Shown: positions 1 to 12,800, counted from the stretch's first letter. The stretch is 64,000 bases of DNA from Lycocorax pyrrhopterus obiensis (GCA_014706295.1 JACSVZ010000001.1:118572763-118636762); one strand, 5' to 3'. Numbers and translations are program-made. Notes: generated by a model from the letters alone, not told the origin.

Positions 1-2094
1 GAAGGCTTTGCTGTTATTGGGAAAGCACTGGATCTTTGACCTTGGAGGCCAATGAGTCAGAGGGAAGGGTGATGAGAGGGCACTGCTGATAACACCAGGC
101 AGGTACCAGGGGAACAGTCATGTGCTGCATTGCGGGGTTGGTAGGTTTGGGGTTGCCTGAAGGGTTTTTTTACAGGCATAAACCAGACAAGAGAAGAGCT
201 TTTCCTTGGACATCTCATCATCTGCCTGCTGAAGGAAGTGCGTCACAGCACATAGTCCTGAGGAACCTGTTAGGGGAGAGGAATAAAGCACAGCAGTCCT
301 GTTAACCAGAAAGGAGCTCTTGGTCTGGTGCTGAGGTTGATAGAGAGATGTAAAAGATTTTCCAGAGGGGCTGATGCCGAGCCCTTCTGCAGCTTGTGCT
401 GGTGAGTGCTCCCACACAGGAGCTGGTGCCGCCAGTGGTTGGCTGAGAGGAGCTGCTGCACACCAGCAGCATCACTGGGTGTGTGCCCGTGCTGCGGCCT
501 GGGAAGAGAATGAACAACCTTGTTCTGGTTTAATGAAGAAAATTTAACTGTTGAGAGAAAAACCCACCCTGCTGTAGTGGTTCTCTTGTTCTTGGTAGAG
601 TTGAGGGGGTATTTTTAAAGGTAACGATAAGTAACAAATCCCATTAAACACAAATTTTTTTTTCGTTTGTCCTTACTCATTAAATAATGTGTCGAAGCCC
701 GATTTCCAAGGGTTGTTGTGATACCTGACTGCATGGAAGTCAAAGACATTTCCCTGATGAAGTGGGTAAAGATTTCTTCCATCAAAACCAGGGCTGGAAG
801 CTTTCAACTGAGTGTTTTAGGGTATCTGAAACCTCAGAATACCAGGATTTGTATTGAATTTGGACCCCTGGAGTGTCATTCCTGTGGCAGAGGGACAGGA
901 TGGGGTGTCCTGGTACTCCTGCTCCTCACCTCTGCCGTGGTCTCAGTGGAGCTCCCAGCTCCACCCCGACTCCTGTAACCAGATCGACGTCATACGGCAC
1001 TTCCTCAGGAAAATGACTTAATGTCTGCAGGAGCAGGACCCAGGAGAACTTCAGACTTCCAAAAATCATGATCTCATACTCCCCACTCCCGCACTCCATG
1101 GGCTGCCAGCCCCAGGGGGGCTTCAGGTCCCTGGATGCCCCCTTGGCCGAGGCTGGAGTGTCCCCAGGCGATGCCTGGGAGCAAGGAATTGGGTCTGGAT
1201 AGAGGGAGAAGGCTCCCTTGTGGGTGGGGGTCACTCATTTGGCACCCAGGGGCTGGAGGGCGGCAAAATGTCTGGGGGCCAGGCTCTGGCTCTCGGAACA
1301 TGGAGCACATCTCCCACCTCGGGACGTACTGGTGGGGCTCAGGGTCCAAAGCCTCCTCCTGGAGATGCAGAGGTCTTTGTACCTGTGCATGTCTCATTTA
1401 TAGCTGGAGATCCAAATCCCGGGGAGATCTCCTTTCCTCCTCCCCCTGTATCTCCCCACCACATTTACATCCTTGCAAGAGCCTCGGAAGAGGCAGTGGG
1501 AGAGGATATTGGTTCATTTAATGAAGTGCAGTTTATGGTGTTTCTTTCCTCCCTGACAGCCTCATTTCAGGCAGAGGAATCTTCATCCTTGTTTTCCAGG
1601 TGTACTGAGGAATTGCACCGTCAGACACTCCGGGCTAAAACTGTTGCCGCACGGGGCTCTGGTTGGACAAGGTGCTTCTGAACCAGCAGCCCCTGGGGAG
1701 GGGCTGGAAGCGCTGCTCTGAGGGATGCAAAAGCCCCATCCCTTGTTCAGGAGACAGCTGAGCTGATTTATAACCCTCCTTCCCACGGGGCAGGGCCTGC
1801 TCGGAAAAAGCCCTCGCGCTCTTCCCGCTCGGGCATCGGGCAGTTCGGAGACCGGAGGGACCCGGGCAAGCGCTGCCGGTGCTGACGGGGGAGAACTGGG
1901 CTGGGCAGGAGGGTGTCCCGGCAGCCTGCTGGGAATTGTTTTGCTCTCCCAACAGGCGATGCCAGCTCTGCCGCAGACACCGGAGCGGGGAACAGCAGGG
2001 CCTTATAAGGAAGCGAAACGCGCCTCAGCGATTCTGAGGGACAGCGGGACCGCCAGAGCCCTGCCTCAGCGCCAGGGACCGCGGAACCAGAGTC
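1..2094. other. Intergenic DNA, no gene recognised
   Basis: No open frame here resembles a known protein and none has convincing splice sites or codon structure. By synteny with human 11q13.4 this is the region downstream of CHRDL2, towards POLD3. The conserved POLD3 C-terminal PIP-box (a QxxIxxFF-type motif) was looked for and not seen. GC content rises from about 900 onward. I see nothing else to annotate. Confidence 0.6.
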
Positions 2095-2480
2095 CAGTGC
2101 CTTGGGAAAGGCCACCGAGGCCACGCTGTGCCCCATCCCCACCTTGTCCCAGCCCAGAGCTCTGAGTGCCACCTCCAGGCCTTCCTTGGACACCTCCAGG
2201 GATGGGGACTCCAAACCTCCCTGGGCAGCCCCTGCCAAGGCCTGACCACCCTTTCCATGCAGAAATTCCTGCTGATGTCCAGCCTGACCCTCCCCTGGCC
2301 CAGCCTGAGGCCGTTCCCTCTCCTCCTGTCCCTGTTCCCTGGGAGCAGAGCCCGACCCCCCCAGCTGCCCCCTCCTGTCAGGGAGTTGTGCAGAGCCACA
2401 AGATCCCCCCTGAGCCTCCTTTTCTCCAGGCTGAGCCCCTTTCCCAGCTCCCTCAGCCTCTCCTGGGGCTCCAGAGCTCC
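2095..2480 (-). mobile_element. CR1 LINE fragment, 3' end
   Basis: Reverse-oriented CR1 tail. It carries the family blocks CCAGGGATGGGGACTCCA, GGCCCAGCCTGAGGCCGTT, CCCTGGGAGCAGAGCCCGAC and CTCCTTTTCTCCAGGCTGAG. Very similar copies sit at 22.2, 24.6 and 49.9 kb. The long minus-strand open frame over it (1,768-2,691) is a by-product of the GC-rich repeat. Confidence 0.85.
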
Positions 2481-2769
2481 CAGCTCCCAGGTGGAGCCAA
2501 GGGACGAGCACAAAGGCACAGCCGCTGCCAGCTCGGGCAGCATCACCGGGACCTCGGCCTGGGCAGAGAGGAGAAGGGAGGGAAGCTGCAAAACTGAAGG
2601 TGGAAAAGCATCCGTGGGATTTTGGAGATGGCTTTTCCACATCCTTCCCCTCGCGGTGGGTACTCCATCCCACTCCTGCGGTGGGATCCACGTGCAGTAG
2701 CTAAACATCCCATCCTACACACTCATGAGGGCACCAGGGCCGTGATGCTGGGGAGGATAAGCCGTCCTG

Positions 2770-2935
2770 CCTGAGTGCTGAGCATCCCCCCCAGGAGCTG
2801 AGCATATCCCCAGGAGCTGAGCATCCCACCTTGGGGCCAGGCATCCCTCTGGGCGTGGACCTCTTTCCCTTGGGCTGATCATCCCACCTTGATGCTGAGC
2901 ATCCTCTCTTGGGGCTGAGCATCCCCTGGCACCGA
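2770..2935. repeat. Degenerate minisatellite, GCTGAGCATCCC unit
   Basis: Six or more imperfect copies of a roughly 25-bp unit centred on GCTGAGCATCCC, with variants such as GCTGATCATCCCACC and GCCAGGCATCCC. No coding signal is evident. Confidence 0.7.
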
Positions 2936-2979
2936 GCCCTGCAATCCCTCATCTCTCTGTGGCCACATCCCCGGCCCGT

Positions 2980-3770
2980 GGTGTCCCTCGCTGTCCCCGT
3001 CCCCGGGAGCATCCCCGGAGCCGCAGCTCCCGAGCCGCCCGGCACGTCCCGGCGGTGTTTACTCCTCCCGTCCCGCCGCGTCGCTTCACCCCAGCGCTTC
3101 CTGGGCTGGTGTCTGAAAATAGATATTTTTAACCTTTTAAAAATAGAAAGTCTCGCAGAACAGCAGCTCCTGTTTTTCCATTCCCTGCTCATTTCATCTC
3201 AGGGAGACGGAACCCGAGCCGGGCCGCGCCGGGGGTGGCGGGAAGGCGGCCCCGTAAACAGGCTCCTGCAAAAGGGGCACTGGGGAGAACACACGTGTGC
3301 CTTGAGAGCGAAAAGAAAGGGAAGAAAGAGAAGGAAAGAAAAAAAAGCAACTAGAAAGGCCGGCCACTTTTCGCACGGAGCCTTATTTGGTATTTTCATG
3401 AAAAGTTATATCTTCACACTGTAAAAAATGCCACTTATTACTCATGCTTTACTAGGTAAGTGTATTTTCCTTGGCAACAAGTGCTCTGGGGTTTTTTTCT
3501 CACTTCACTACTCCCGTACAAACTATTTCGAAGGTTTCATTAGTTTCTCCATCAGAACTGGCGCTGCTGCCACTGTCTGAGGGCCGGGCTGTTAAACCGA
3601 GACACAGCCGCTGTTTGTTCGGGACGTTTTCGGCCCGACCCGCGGGGCTGTAAAACCCCAGCGCGGGTGTCCCGCGGCGGGGCCCACAGGGCGCCCTTTC
3701 AGCCCCGTCCCGCCCGCCGCTGCGGCTGCCGCGGGGACCCGGCTGTCACCGGTGTCACCCTGGGCCTGGC
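2980..3770. other. CpG-rich stretch away from any recognised gene start
   Basis: Two CpG-dense blocks (about 2,980-3,260 and 3,580-3,770) flank an AT-rich core at 3,115-3,160 and 3,380-3,560. No coding exon is recognisable. It could be a promoter for an unannotated non-coding RNA, a distal regulatory island, or simply GC-biased intergenic DNA. CpG density was judged by eye, not computed. Confidence 0.4.
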
Positions 3771-4215
3771 ACTGCCCGTGGGTGGGCACTGCGCGTCCCA
3801 CGGTCACTCCGTGGTGTGTGGGCGTCGCTGTGGACATGGCCCTGTCCTGTGTCACAGAGCAGGGGTGCCACCCCACCCCCTGGTCGTTACAGGTGCGTGG
3901 ATGTCACCCCATCCCCATGAAGTGCATCGATGTCACCCTTTCTTCATGACCACTATGGAAAGGTGGATGTCACCCTCTCCCTGTTGTCACTGCAGACACG
4001 CGGGGATGTCACCCTGTCCCTATACACGTGGGTGTCACCAATCCCCTTGGCACTGCCTCTGGGTGGACCTCAGCCATCCCGTGTGGGTGTCACCATCACC
4101 ATGCAGAGCCACCACCTCGTCCTCGGGGTCACAGCACACCCAGGGACATCACCTTGTCCCCACGGTCACTACATGCCCGCGGGTGTCACCGTGTCCCTGG
4201 GTCCCTGCGGACACA
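3740..4215. repeat. Degenerate minisatellite, GTGTCACC unit
   Basis: GATGTCACCC or GGTGTCACCC recurs at about 3,752, 3,911, 3,929, 3,967, 4,006, 4,031, 4,087 and 4,184, often followed by a TGTCCC-like block. This is an old, irregular tandem repeat. The 228-codon plus-strand open frame across it (3,667-4,353) reads as repeat-derived sequence without recognisable homology. Confidence 0.65.
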
Positions 4216-4369
4216 CGGAATCCCCCCTCCACCACCCCTCATACCCCGGCGTGGGGACGGAGAGCGATGGCACAGCCCTGCCGCCAGCCCGTGCCCGTCC
4301 TGCCGGCCACCACCGCCCCAGAGCCGCCTGGCCGCGCTTCCCAGCCGCTCTAAAAGCCAGCTTTGTGTT

Positions 4370-4625
4370 TTACAGCCAGGCCCTCGCTTGGCACACGATT
4401 TTAATTAGAGTCTGGTTACACGGCTCGGCAGATGTGGAATGTATTTCTTAGCCCAGGTGGAATAAATCTATTGCCATAAAAACCAACCCCCCTGTTATTA
4501 AATTCTCCCTTCTAAATAGCCCAGTATTGAGATGCACGGCCCCCCCCGGCCCCCCCGCCCACTCCCCCTCAATGCAAACCCTTTTCTAAGTGCTTAATGA
4601 GCTTTAATTTTATTATATTCCCTGA
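4370..4625. other. AT-rich island with homeodomain-type cores, possible regulatory element
   Basis: An AT-rich block inside GC-rich surroundings. It contains several TAAT/ATTA cores (TTTTAATTAG, TTATTAAATT, TGCTTAATGAG, CTTTAATTTTATT) and a poly-C tract at 4,543-4,566. The contrast with its surroundings suggests a constrained non-coding element, but no conservation data are available. Confidence 0.25.
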
Positions 4626-7600
4626 CTGTATGGAACCGGCTTCTGGTCCTGGCGCAGGTTCCCGGCTACCGGCCCCTCTGCGAGGGGGTGCAGGGGACTG
4701 GTCAGCCCCACGGCCGGGGGGGTTTGGGGGTGGCCACTGCGGTGTCACCCTGCCCTGCAACAGACGGGGATGCTCGAGCCCGGGGGCTCAGCTCAGGGAC
4801 CATGAGGGAGCACGGCGTCGTCCCCAGGGACAGGGACGTGCCTGGGGACTGGTCCCCGCGGTTGGGAGCCCCGTGGCTGCTGGGGGAGTACAGGGACCGG
4901 CTGTGAGGCCCCAGTCACCCCAGGGACTTCCCTGCCCGTCGCGGGTCCCTTGAGGCGCACGGGATGTCCCCGGGGATCCGCAGAGGGTCTGGCTCGGTGC
5001 CACGGCCCGAGGTGACAGGGATTGTCCCGCTGGGATGTCACCGTAGCTCCAGCGGCGACACAGCGGCCCCGCCCTCGCTGGGAACGGGGCTAAATGGGGG
5101 TCCACAGCCGCCGGGGACGCTGGAGCTGGGGCACTGCACCCCCTTCCCCAGGGAATGGCATCTCCTCCCCCTCCCCTCCGTGCTGCGGGTGCCCAGGCGC
5201 TGTTTGCAGGCTTTGGGGAGTTGTTTCCGTGGCTGTGGGGCTGCACGCACGGTGTGGATGCACATCACCACCACGGCACCTGCACGCTCCTGTCCTGCTA
5301 AATCTGGGGTCTCGAAGGCTTTTGCCCTGTTTATTCAAGGTACTCCACCTGCTCCTCCTCCCCCTTCTCCTCCTCCCCTGCGGCTGCTCCAGGGACCAGG
5401 TTAGTCCCTGGCTGTAGAGCAGGATGGTTTGGAATGCGACATCCTCTTCCAGGCCCCGCCCCATCTCCTGCCAGGAACTGGATGAAGGGGGGACACCCCA
5501 AGGAAGGGGCATCTCCTCACCCGCACTCCCCTCCATTAGTCTGAGCAGTGCCATGGCCAGTGGTTGGCAGCTTCAAAACTCACTGCAGGGAAAAAAAAAA
5601 CCCAGGAAGCAGCATCTGCTTCCCAAGATCCCATCTCTCCCAGCAGGGACCACAGGCCGGAAAGGGGAGCAGACTCTGCCCTGCTGGCATCAAAGCAAGG
5701 ACTGGAGCCTAGGTCAAAGCCCTGGAGAGCTTTGTGACCCATCACAACGCTCTGCTGAGCCTTTCAAAAAGCTCCAGGATGTCTAAAAACTGAAACAGAC
5801 AGAGGAGAGGGGAAAAAGAGGAGGACATGGGTGAGGAGCATGCACAAAGTCCGTCCCATAGGGTCACCGGGATGTCATTTCCCACAAGTCCTCCACGGAC
5901 ATCTGCCACTGCTCATCCCTAACCAAGATGTTTGAAGAACAAAATCCCAGGGATTTTTGCTTGCAAGAAATTCCTCCTCCCTCTCCATACCTTGGGGAAA
6001 GGGAATAAAACTGCAGGCCCTGTGAGGAGTGGAGCCTGAGCCCTCCCCACCAATTCCCAGCTGGGAGATTTGGCTGTGGGCTCCCCCAGGACTCTTCCCC
6101 CAGCTGGCCTCTCCTCTGGCCCGCTGGCTGGGAATTCGCAGCCTCTTCCATGCCAAGGAGCTGCGGATGACGTTATCCCTCCTCCCCAGACCAGGTGTGG
6201 GGAGCACGGCTGCTCCCTGGGGGTGCAGAACTCCAGCAGGATGAGGGACCTTCCTCACCATGAGCAGGGACCCCCAGGCTTGGGGAGTGCACCACCCAAA
6301 GCTTGTCTCAGACCCCGTGCAGGGATCAGGGTGCCCTGCTGCTGGAATGTCCAAAGGAAAGAGCAGGGAGCCAGAGCTGAGCTATGGCTGCCCGGCCCAG
6401 CTCCCACCATTCTCCACACGCAGCCCATCATCTCCTTGTCCTAGGAGACACCAAGTCCCCTGGGGCCAGCCAGCAGCCAAGCCAACCCAGACATCCCCAT
6501 CCCGACCTGCACATGTGCTGCCTGGCCAAGGAAGAGAGGGAAAACTCAACCCTTGGGTCATGGGAAAATGATCTCACAGAGGTAATGACCAGCTAGAAAG
6601 GGTTAAATTGCCAATTCAAAGGCAAAACCTTCCTCCTTCACCTTTTGGGTGAATTAGGGTTAACCCCAGCCTTGCCAACCTGAAGGACAAAACTCCTCAG
6701 ATACCAATGTGTCCCAGTCTGCACCAGAGCTACACAGACCTGTATTTGGTACCTTCCCAAAGGTACCAAATGCCTTTTTGGGGATCATGGTCAGCTTGGG
6801 CCAGCATCTGGCGAGGCTGATCCAGAAATCCAACACCAGTCCTGTGAGCTCTTGCTCATTAGCAGGTCCACACTGTCTGGAGAGTTTGTTCTGGAAATTT
6901 TGTGTGTCTATCACAGGCTGGGGGTTGCTTAGATGAAGGGCCAAGTTATAATCATCTCTAATTCACCTTTTTGTTCCTTTTGGTGATTCACGTTCAGCTC
7001 CAAAGGCCAATAATCCATCCTGGGAAGGCAGCAAAGCAATTTGCAGTTTTCCCTGGAAACCTCTTGGCCCGGGTGGTGACGGCGGACAGCCACAGCACGG
7101 ACCGATGCGGCCGTGGGCACGTATGGAAAGCCTCCACCCCTCGTGGAACTGGGTCTTCCTGACTTCCAGGGAAGGTCGTGGAGGGAAGGACAATGTGCAG
7201 CTCTCCTCCGTGTCACGTCCAGGCCATTCCAGATTCCCTCGCTGCACTTGGGAGGAGCAGGAGCCCACACCAGTGTCTGCGCAGCTTCTCGGGACGTGCT
7301 AAAAGCAGCTTGGACGGGGATCAATATTTCCATTCATTTTTCAGTGCCGATCTTCCTGCCACAGAACAGGAGCCGGAAGCCTGACGGGGTTTGGAGGAGC
7401 CCCTGTGGGTCCCTCTGCAGCCCCCTGCCAAATCCTGCAAACTTCTGCCTCTGGCAGCCCCCAGTGAGCAAAACTCCTCTTTCCCAGGTTTTCCTGTGAA
7501 AACTGCAGCCTGCAGCACTCGGCACCAAGCTGAAAACAGATGTAGAGACAGGCAGGGTGAAAAAATAAATGTAAAACTCCTAAATTTGGCCTGTCTGGAT

Positions 7601-9754
7601 GGACACTGACATTGCAGGTGGTGCTGGGGGAACACTTGCCCACATTTCCCATCTAGAAGGTTTTCTTGGAGACCTGCCTGTCCATCCCTCTTTGGACCTG
7701 TGGGTTTAATACCTTGCGGTTCCCCTTGCCTGGAGGCTGGAGGACAGATTGCTGAGGTTATCCTGGGGTTTAGCCCTGAGTGGGGCTCTGTCCCACAGGT
7801 GTGGGTGTGTGTTTGGGGGTCTGGTGCCACAGGGCACAGCCAGGGGATGGAGAAGCTGTCAGTCCTCCCCCACTCCAACTCAGCCCCTAAAGCTGGAAGA
7901 GGAGCGGGTCCAGGGTGCAACACAAGTGGCCAAGCTCTTTTTCCCTGCTCCTTCCAAGGCCACCCCCTTCTCCTTGGGGACATGAGCCCCAGAGGAGCTG
8001 GGTGAACTGTGGGTTGGTGTTTGCTCTGCAGTCCCTCTCCCTGTGTCTAATGGGTCCACCAGGATTATTTGCATTGTCTGTGCAGCTGGGAGGCAAAAAG
8101 AGGTGTCTGGGCCAAGCAATCCTTCTTACTTCATTTTCAACTGTTTGCAAAGCCCCTGATCAGACGACCCAGATGGTGCTAAATGGCCATGAAGAACCAT
8201 CAGACAGTGGGTTATTGTCGTGCTCGTTGAGTTAGATAATTGTGATGGGCCTGAACTAATTAATTTCTACCCAAAAAAGTAGCACTGAATCATGGTCTTT
8301 TGGCAACACTGGTGAGAAGGACTTGTAAGGAGTTTCCTTTGGATTTATCCAGCCTGTGCAAACAGGGGTCTCTGCTGGAACTGCACACTTCCATGGCCAA
8401 AAAGCAGGGGAGCAAGAAAAGCCACCCAGAGGGGCAGTCAGCGGCAGCAAAAGCAACTCTCCCTCATCCCACGGGGCAGGGGAGCCGTGGGACAATCCAC
8501 CATCTCCTCTGTGCCATGGGTCTGTCCTACCTCCCCTCTGGAACCCCCACGTTTGGGGATGGGCAAGGGCCAGGCATCCTGCAGGAGGAAAGGGCCTCTG
8601 GGGCTGCGTTCGTGCCATGCCGGTCACATTTCCTCCGTCCCTCCTTCAGCTCCATCCACCATCTCCAAGGATTTCCCTGCTTTTCTCATCACCCCTTTCC
8701 CAGCACCCGTCTTCCAGGAAGCCAGGGGCTTTTTCCAGTGTCCGGATAGTCCTGACTCGCTGGCAAAGCTGTTCTCTGCAGGGATTTCTTCGTTTCCTGA
8801 TTCTGGGGGTGTCAAGCTTTGACAAAGCTGGAGACAGGGAAATGCGATCCCATTTCCCCAACAGAGCTTGGACAACCCACCAGATTAGGTACATCCTGAG
8901 CTGCTCCTGCATCCAAAAAGGTGAAGGAACAGGAGGAAAGAGTGATTACAGACACATTTCTGTGTGAGAAGAGACAGGAAATATTAGGACTGTTTAGTCT
9001 GGAGAGGAGACAGGTCTGTGGTGGCACGAGAACAGCCTGTGAGCCCTGCAGCACTGACAATCCTCTGGTTTCTCCATTTCTCATCCCAAAAAAAGAAAAG
9101 GATGTGCAGAGGAGAGTGGATGCGGGGGAAACATTTTCCCAGCGCAGTATGTGGGTCTCTATGGAGAGATTTTAAGGGAAATCCTATCCTTTAGGGGAGA
9201 AATCCCTCCCTTTGACTGGGGGAAGGTGATATGAGAACATACATCCCAATTCATTGGGAGATGCCTAAAAATTCAAACCATCTCCAGAGCTGTGTGCTTC
9301 ACACAGGACATGCGGAGCAGCACCAAACCCAGCCAAACCTTCCTTTGTGTGACTGCATGTCCCTGTGGCAGAGCCCGGTGATGCTGTGACACCCCAGGCT
9401 GAGCAGTGCTCATCACCAGCACCGGCTCTCCCGGCTGTTCCTGTGGGGAACAAGACTCCAGCGAACACAACCAGGAGGTATTGGCTCCCCCACAGGGAAG
9501 GGGGCTTCGTGCAGGTTAAGGTGGAAGTGGATATTTTGCGTGACTGAAAACCCGATGCAATGGAAAACAGCAGGGCCCAAGGAAGTGAGTGTAGCTGGCA
9601 GTTATATAGACATATAGTTTGGAGAAGTGTTTTGACTAACCTGATAATAGAGCATGAAATAGCATGGCTCTGACGTAAAAAAGCCCTAAGACCCTGGAGG
9701 TAGAGCCAAGATTTTTGATGGTGACTTGCCATCCATCCCAGAGCACACAGCCAT
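4626..9754. other. Intergenic DNA, no gene recognised
   Basis: GC-rich, with many short overlapping open frames but no exon-like structure or recognisable protein. A short stretch near 8,960-9,030 (GGACTGTTTAGTCTGGAGAG) resembles an old plus-oriented CR1 fragment, too short to call firmly. Confidence 0.5.
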
Positions 9755-9962
9755 GGGGTAATTCCGGTTGGATGGGACCCCAGGAGGTCCCTGGTCCAAC
9801 CTCTGTCTCCAAGCAGGGATAACTTCGAAGTTACATCAGGTTGTTCAGGGTTGTATCCAGGAGAAGGCTGGGTTTCTCCAAGGATGGGATGCCCCTCCCT
9901 CCCTTGATCCCAGTTCCAGCATTTCTGAAGGGGAAAACGTTTTTGATATTTCTTCCATCTGG
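9755..9962 (-). mobile_element. CR1 LINE fragment, old copy
   Basis: Reverse-oriented and diverged. GGTTGGATGGGACCCCAGGA, TGGTCCAACCTCTGTCTCCA and AAGCAGGGATAAC match the part of CR1 just before its 3' terminus. Later blocks are degraded. Confidence 0.65.
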
Positions 9963-10117
9963 GCCAGGCCCATCCAGTCCCTGCCTGCCTTGCGCTAGGG
10001 ACCCAAACTGGACCCGGTGCCCAAATGCTCTCTGCATAGACCAAGGGTGTCTCAGCACAGGCTGGACCAGCCATGGGAGATGTGGTGCACTTACTGCACT
10101 CCAAACAGACTGCAGCA

Positions 10118-10215
10118 GAGGGACAGAGGGTTGCAGGAGGTCTGGCAGGAGATGCAGGTCCCAGAGAAGAAGCAGCAGGAGGTCTGGGTCCTGCAGAAGT
10201 GGCAGGACCTGCAGA
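10118..10215. repeat. Imperfect GCAGGAGGTCTGG-type repeat
   Basis: Purine-rich short repeat with several variants of GCAGGA, AGGTCTGG and CTGCAGAAG. Plus-strand translation gives a Gln/Glu/Lys-rich pseudo-coil and minus-strand translation a Leu-rich string. Neither has exon boundaries or homology. Confidence 0.5.
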
Positions 10216-10949
10216 AGCAGCAGCAATCAAATCATGACATCTCCCCAGGATTGAGAAGAGACTGTGGTGAGGCGACAACTGCCCCAGGCAGGGATGCTGC
10301 CTTGCACACTGCTCTGTGTCCTGTCCCTGTTGGAGCCAAATCTTTCCCTGTGGGTGAGGTGTTGCTGTGGTCCAAGCACATGGATGCCCCTGCCAACACC
10401 CCAAGGAGCCCACAGCAAGTACAGCGGAGCAGTTGCCCCGCAGGGCCCGGGATGAGCCGTGTTTAACCCCGTGCAGAGGAAGGCACGGTGCCAAATCCCC
10501 CCAGTGTCACCTCAGGCCTTGTGTGCGAGCCCTTCTCCATGCACGGTTGATGTCCCCTGATGTCCCCCTGTCTTCCTGGCCGGGCTGTGTCTGAGTCCGT
10601 GCCAGGCTGTCTCAGACAGGACATTTGATGCCCCAAAGCCCTTGGTGTCACACAAGCTGGATTTGGGTGTATGCCGTGAATTTTTTTCCGCTCGGGACGT
10701 GGGGCTGCCTCCAGGGGACAGCTTCAAGGCCCTTCACACTCCTCCAGCTTGCTGGGGCCACCAGCAGGTGCTGACTTCCTGCTCATGGGTTTTATCCACG
10801 TCAGCAAAGGTCCAGGCTGGCTGAAACACCTCCTGATGCCCTACGGCTGCTCAGGAGGAGCCTGTCCAGAGCAGGGGGCATCAGCCAGGTTGTGCAGAGA
10901 GGTCTTGGAGAGCTCCACCTTTTCCTCAAACCATTCATCATTGAGCTTA

Positions 10950-11345
10950 CCACAGAATCACAGAACCACTGAGGCTGGAAAGGACCTTTAAGATCCATGA
11001 GTCCAAATGCGCACCCCGCACTGCCAAGGCACTGCTGACCCATGCTCCCAAGTGCCACGTCCACAGGGCTTTTAAATCCCTCCAGGAATGGGGACTCCAC
11101 CACGGCCCTGGGCAGCTCTGCCGCCCTTTTAGGGGAAGAAATTTTCCCTAATATCCAACCTGAACCTCCCCTGGCACAGCTTGAGGCCATTTCCTTTGTC
11201 CTGTCCCTTGTTCCCCGGGAGCGGAGCCCGACTCCCACCTGGCTGCCCGCTCCTGTCAGGGAGTTGGAGTGAGCGGAAAGGTCTTTTCCAACCCGAACAA
11301 TTCCACGCTTCCGTGACCATCTCTGCAGCCCCAAGCTGAGGCTGC
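10950..11345 (-). mobile_element. CR1 LINE fragment, 3' end
   Basis: Starts with the reverse-complemented CR1 3' terminus (ACAGAATCACAGAACCACTG). It continues through TGGAAAGGACCTTTAAGATC, CCACAGGGCTTTTAAATCCC, TTTTCCCTAATATCCAACC and CTTGAGGCCATTTCC. Confidence 0.9.
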
Positions 11346-12418
11346 TCCTTGCTCATGGATGTGCAAACGCCGCCAGTGCTGCAGGAGATGAAAGGTGCCC
11401 CGGCCGGCACCGTGTCGGCTCTGCCCCCGAATCAACCCCGCGTTCACAGCTCGGGGTCTGCACGGGGCGATGCCTGCGGAGGGCTCGGACGCAGGGAGGA
11501 GGAGCAGGGCGAGCAGGGCGAGGCCACCGACCGCGAGGTGTTGGCTTCTGCCCCGGGGCTGCTGATCCAATTAAAAGGGTTAATCCCAGAGGTGCCCCGC
11601 GGGGAGAGCGGCCTCTCGGAGGTGCACCAGGGCAGGCTCCTGGGGAGGCTGGGCATCACTGGGAATCACTGACACCACGGCAGGGGTTGCTCACTGCCCA
11701 CAGCTCCGTCCAGCCCACAGCCTTTCCCTCGGCCCCGTCACAGCCTCGTGTCCCCAGCAGTGCTGTGACAGAGCTCGGCCACCAGCCCGTGTGGCCCTTG
11801 TGCGTGTCCCCAGCACTCCGACGGGATGGGCCTTTACAGTCCTGGGGGAAATGGAAGTCTCTGACACCGGAAAGCCAAGGGGAAGCTGGTGTCTTCTCCC
11901 TCCCGCGCCCCTCTGCTCTGGAGATGGGCCAGCACAGCTGGGGGCGCCAGGGGAGGACGGAAGAGCCACACCACACGAACAGCATTTTTGGAGACTTCCA
12001 CATCTCCCTTCTTGGTGGGTGCACTCAGCACCAAACCCTGTTTGCTGGGACCACCTTCAGTGCAAGGACAACAGCAGAAGGGGCAGAGCAAACCCTGTCC
12101 CCCCCAGAGCAGCTGCACCAGGACAAAGCCGTCCGTGTTTCCCAGGGAGGGACCAGGCAGCACCAGCATCTCCTGGAGGGAAACTCCTTAGGATGAGGCT
12201 TTTCCATCTCCATCTTGTGCTTCCATGAACCTCTCTCCAAAGAAACTCCATCCTGCACATCACTGTTAATATTGAGGGCTCAGCCAGGGGTCCAGGGCAA
12301 TGCAGCACCAGGGTGAGGCAGCTCTGTGGTCACTTCAGACTCGTGGTGCTCTCTATAAGTACAATGTACCCCACTCTGGGCAGGGATTGCTCAGGGAGGG
12401 ATGTCAGGGACCACATCC
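11346..12418. other. Intergenic DNA, no gene recognised
   Basis: GC-rich DNA between two CR1 fragments. No exon, RNA gene or repeat could be supported here. Confidence 0.5.
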
Positions 12419-12800
12419 ATAGAATCACAGAGTTACTGAATTCAGTGATTGAGTTCAGGTTGGGAAAACCCCCTGATACCATCCAGTCCCACCGTTCCCC
12501 CAGCCCTGCCAAGGCCACCCCTAACCCATGTCCCCCAGTGCCCCATCCACACAGCTTTAAATCCCTCCAGGGATGGGGACTCACCACTGCCCTGAGCAGC
12601 TGTGCCGGTGCTGGACAGCCCTTTCTGGAAGGAATTTCTCCTAATATCCAATCAAAACCACCTCTGGTGCAACTTGGGGGTGTTTCCTCTTGTCCTGTCA
12701 CTTGTTCCCTGGGAGAAGAGACCGACCCCATGCAGCTTCCCCTGTCGCTGCTCACCAAAGGGTTTGTCCTGGTCACAGAGCATCCAGCAGCATCTTCTGT
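12419..12800 (-). mobile_element. CR1 LINE fragment, 3' end
   Basis: Begins ATAGAATCACAGAGTTACTG and contains CATCCAGTCCCACCGTTCCC, TTAAATCCCTCCAGGGATGG, TCCTAATATCCAATC and TCTTGTCCTGTCACTTGTTC, the CR1 order on the minus strand. Confidence 0.9.

Noticed and set aside
1768..2691. 307-codon minus-strand open frame
   Set aside because: About half of it is a CR1 3' end. Near-identical peptide strings ([20 protein letters not shown] type) recur at 22.3, 24.6 and 49.9 kb, so it is repeat-derived.
9265..10494. 409-codon minus-strand open frame, one of the longest in the window
   Set aside because: It runs through a CR1 fragment and a purine-rich repeat, shows no recognisable domain and has no homologue that I can name. 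Length alone is not convincing in GC-rich avian DNA.
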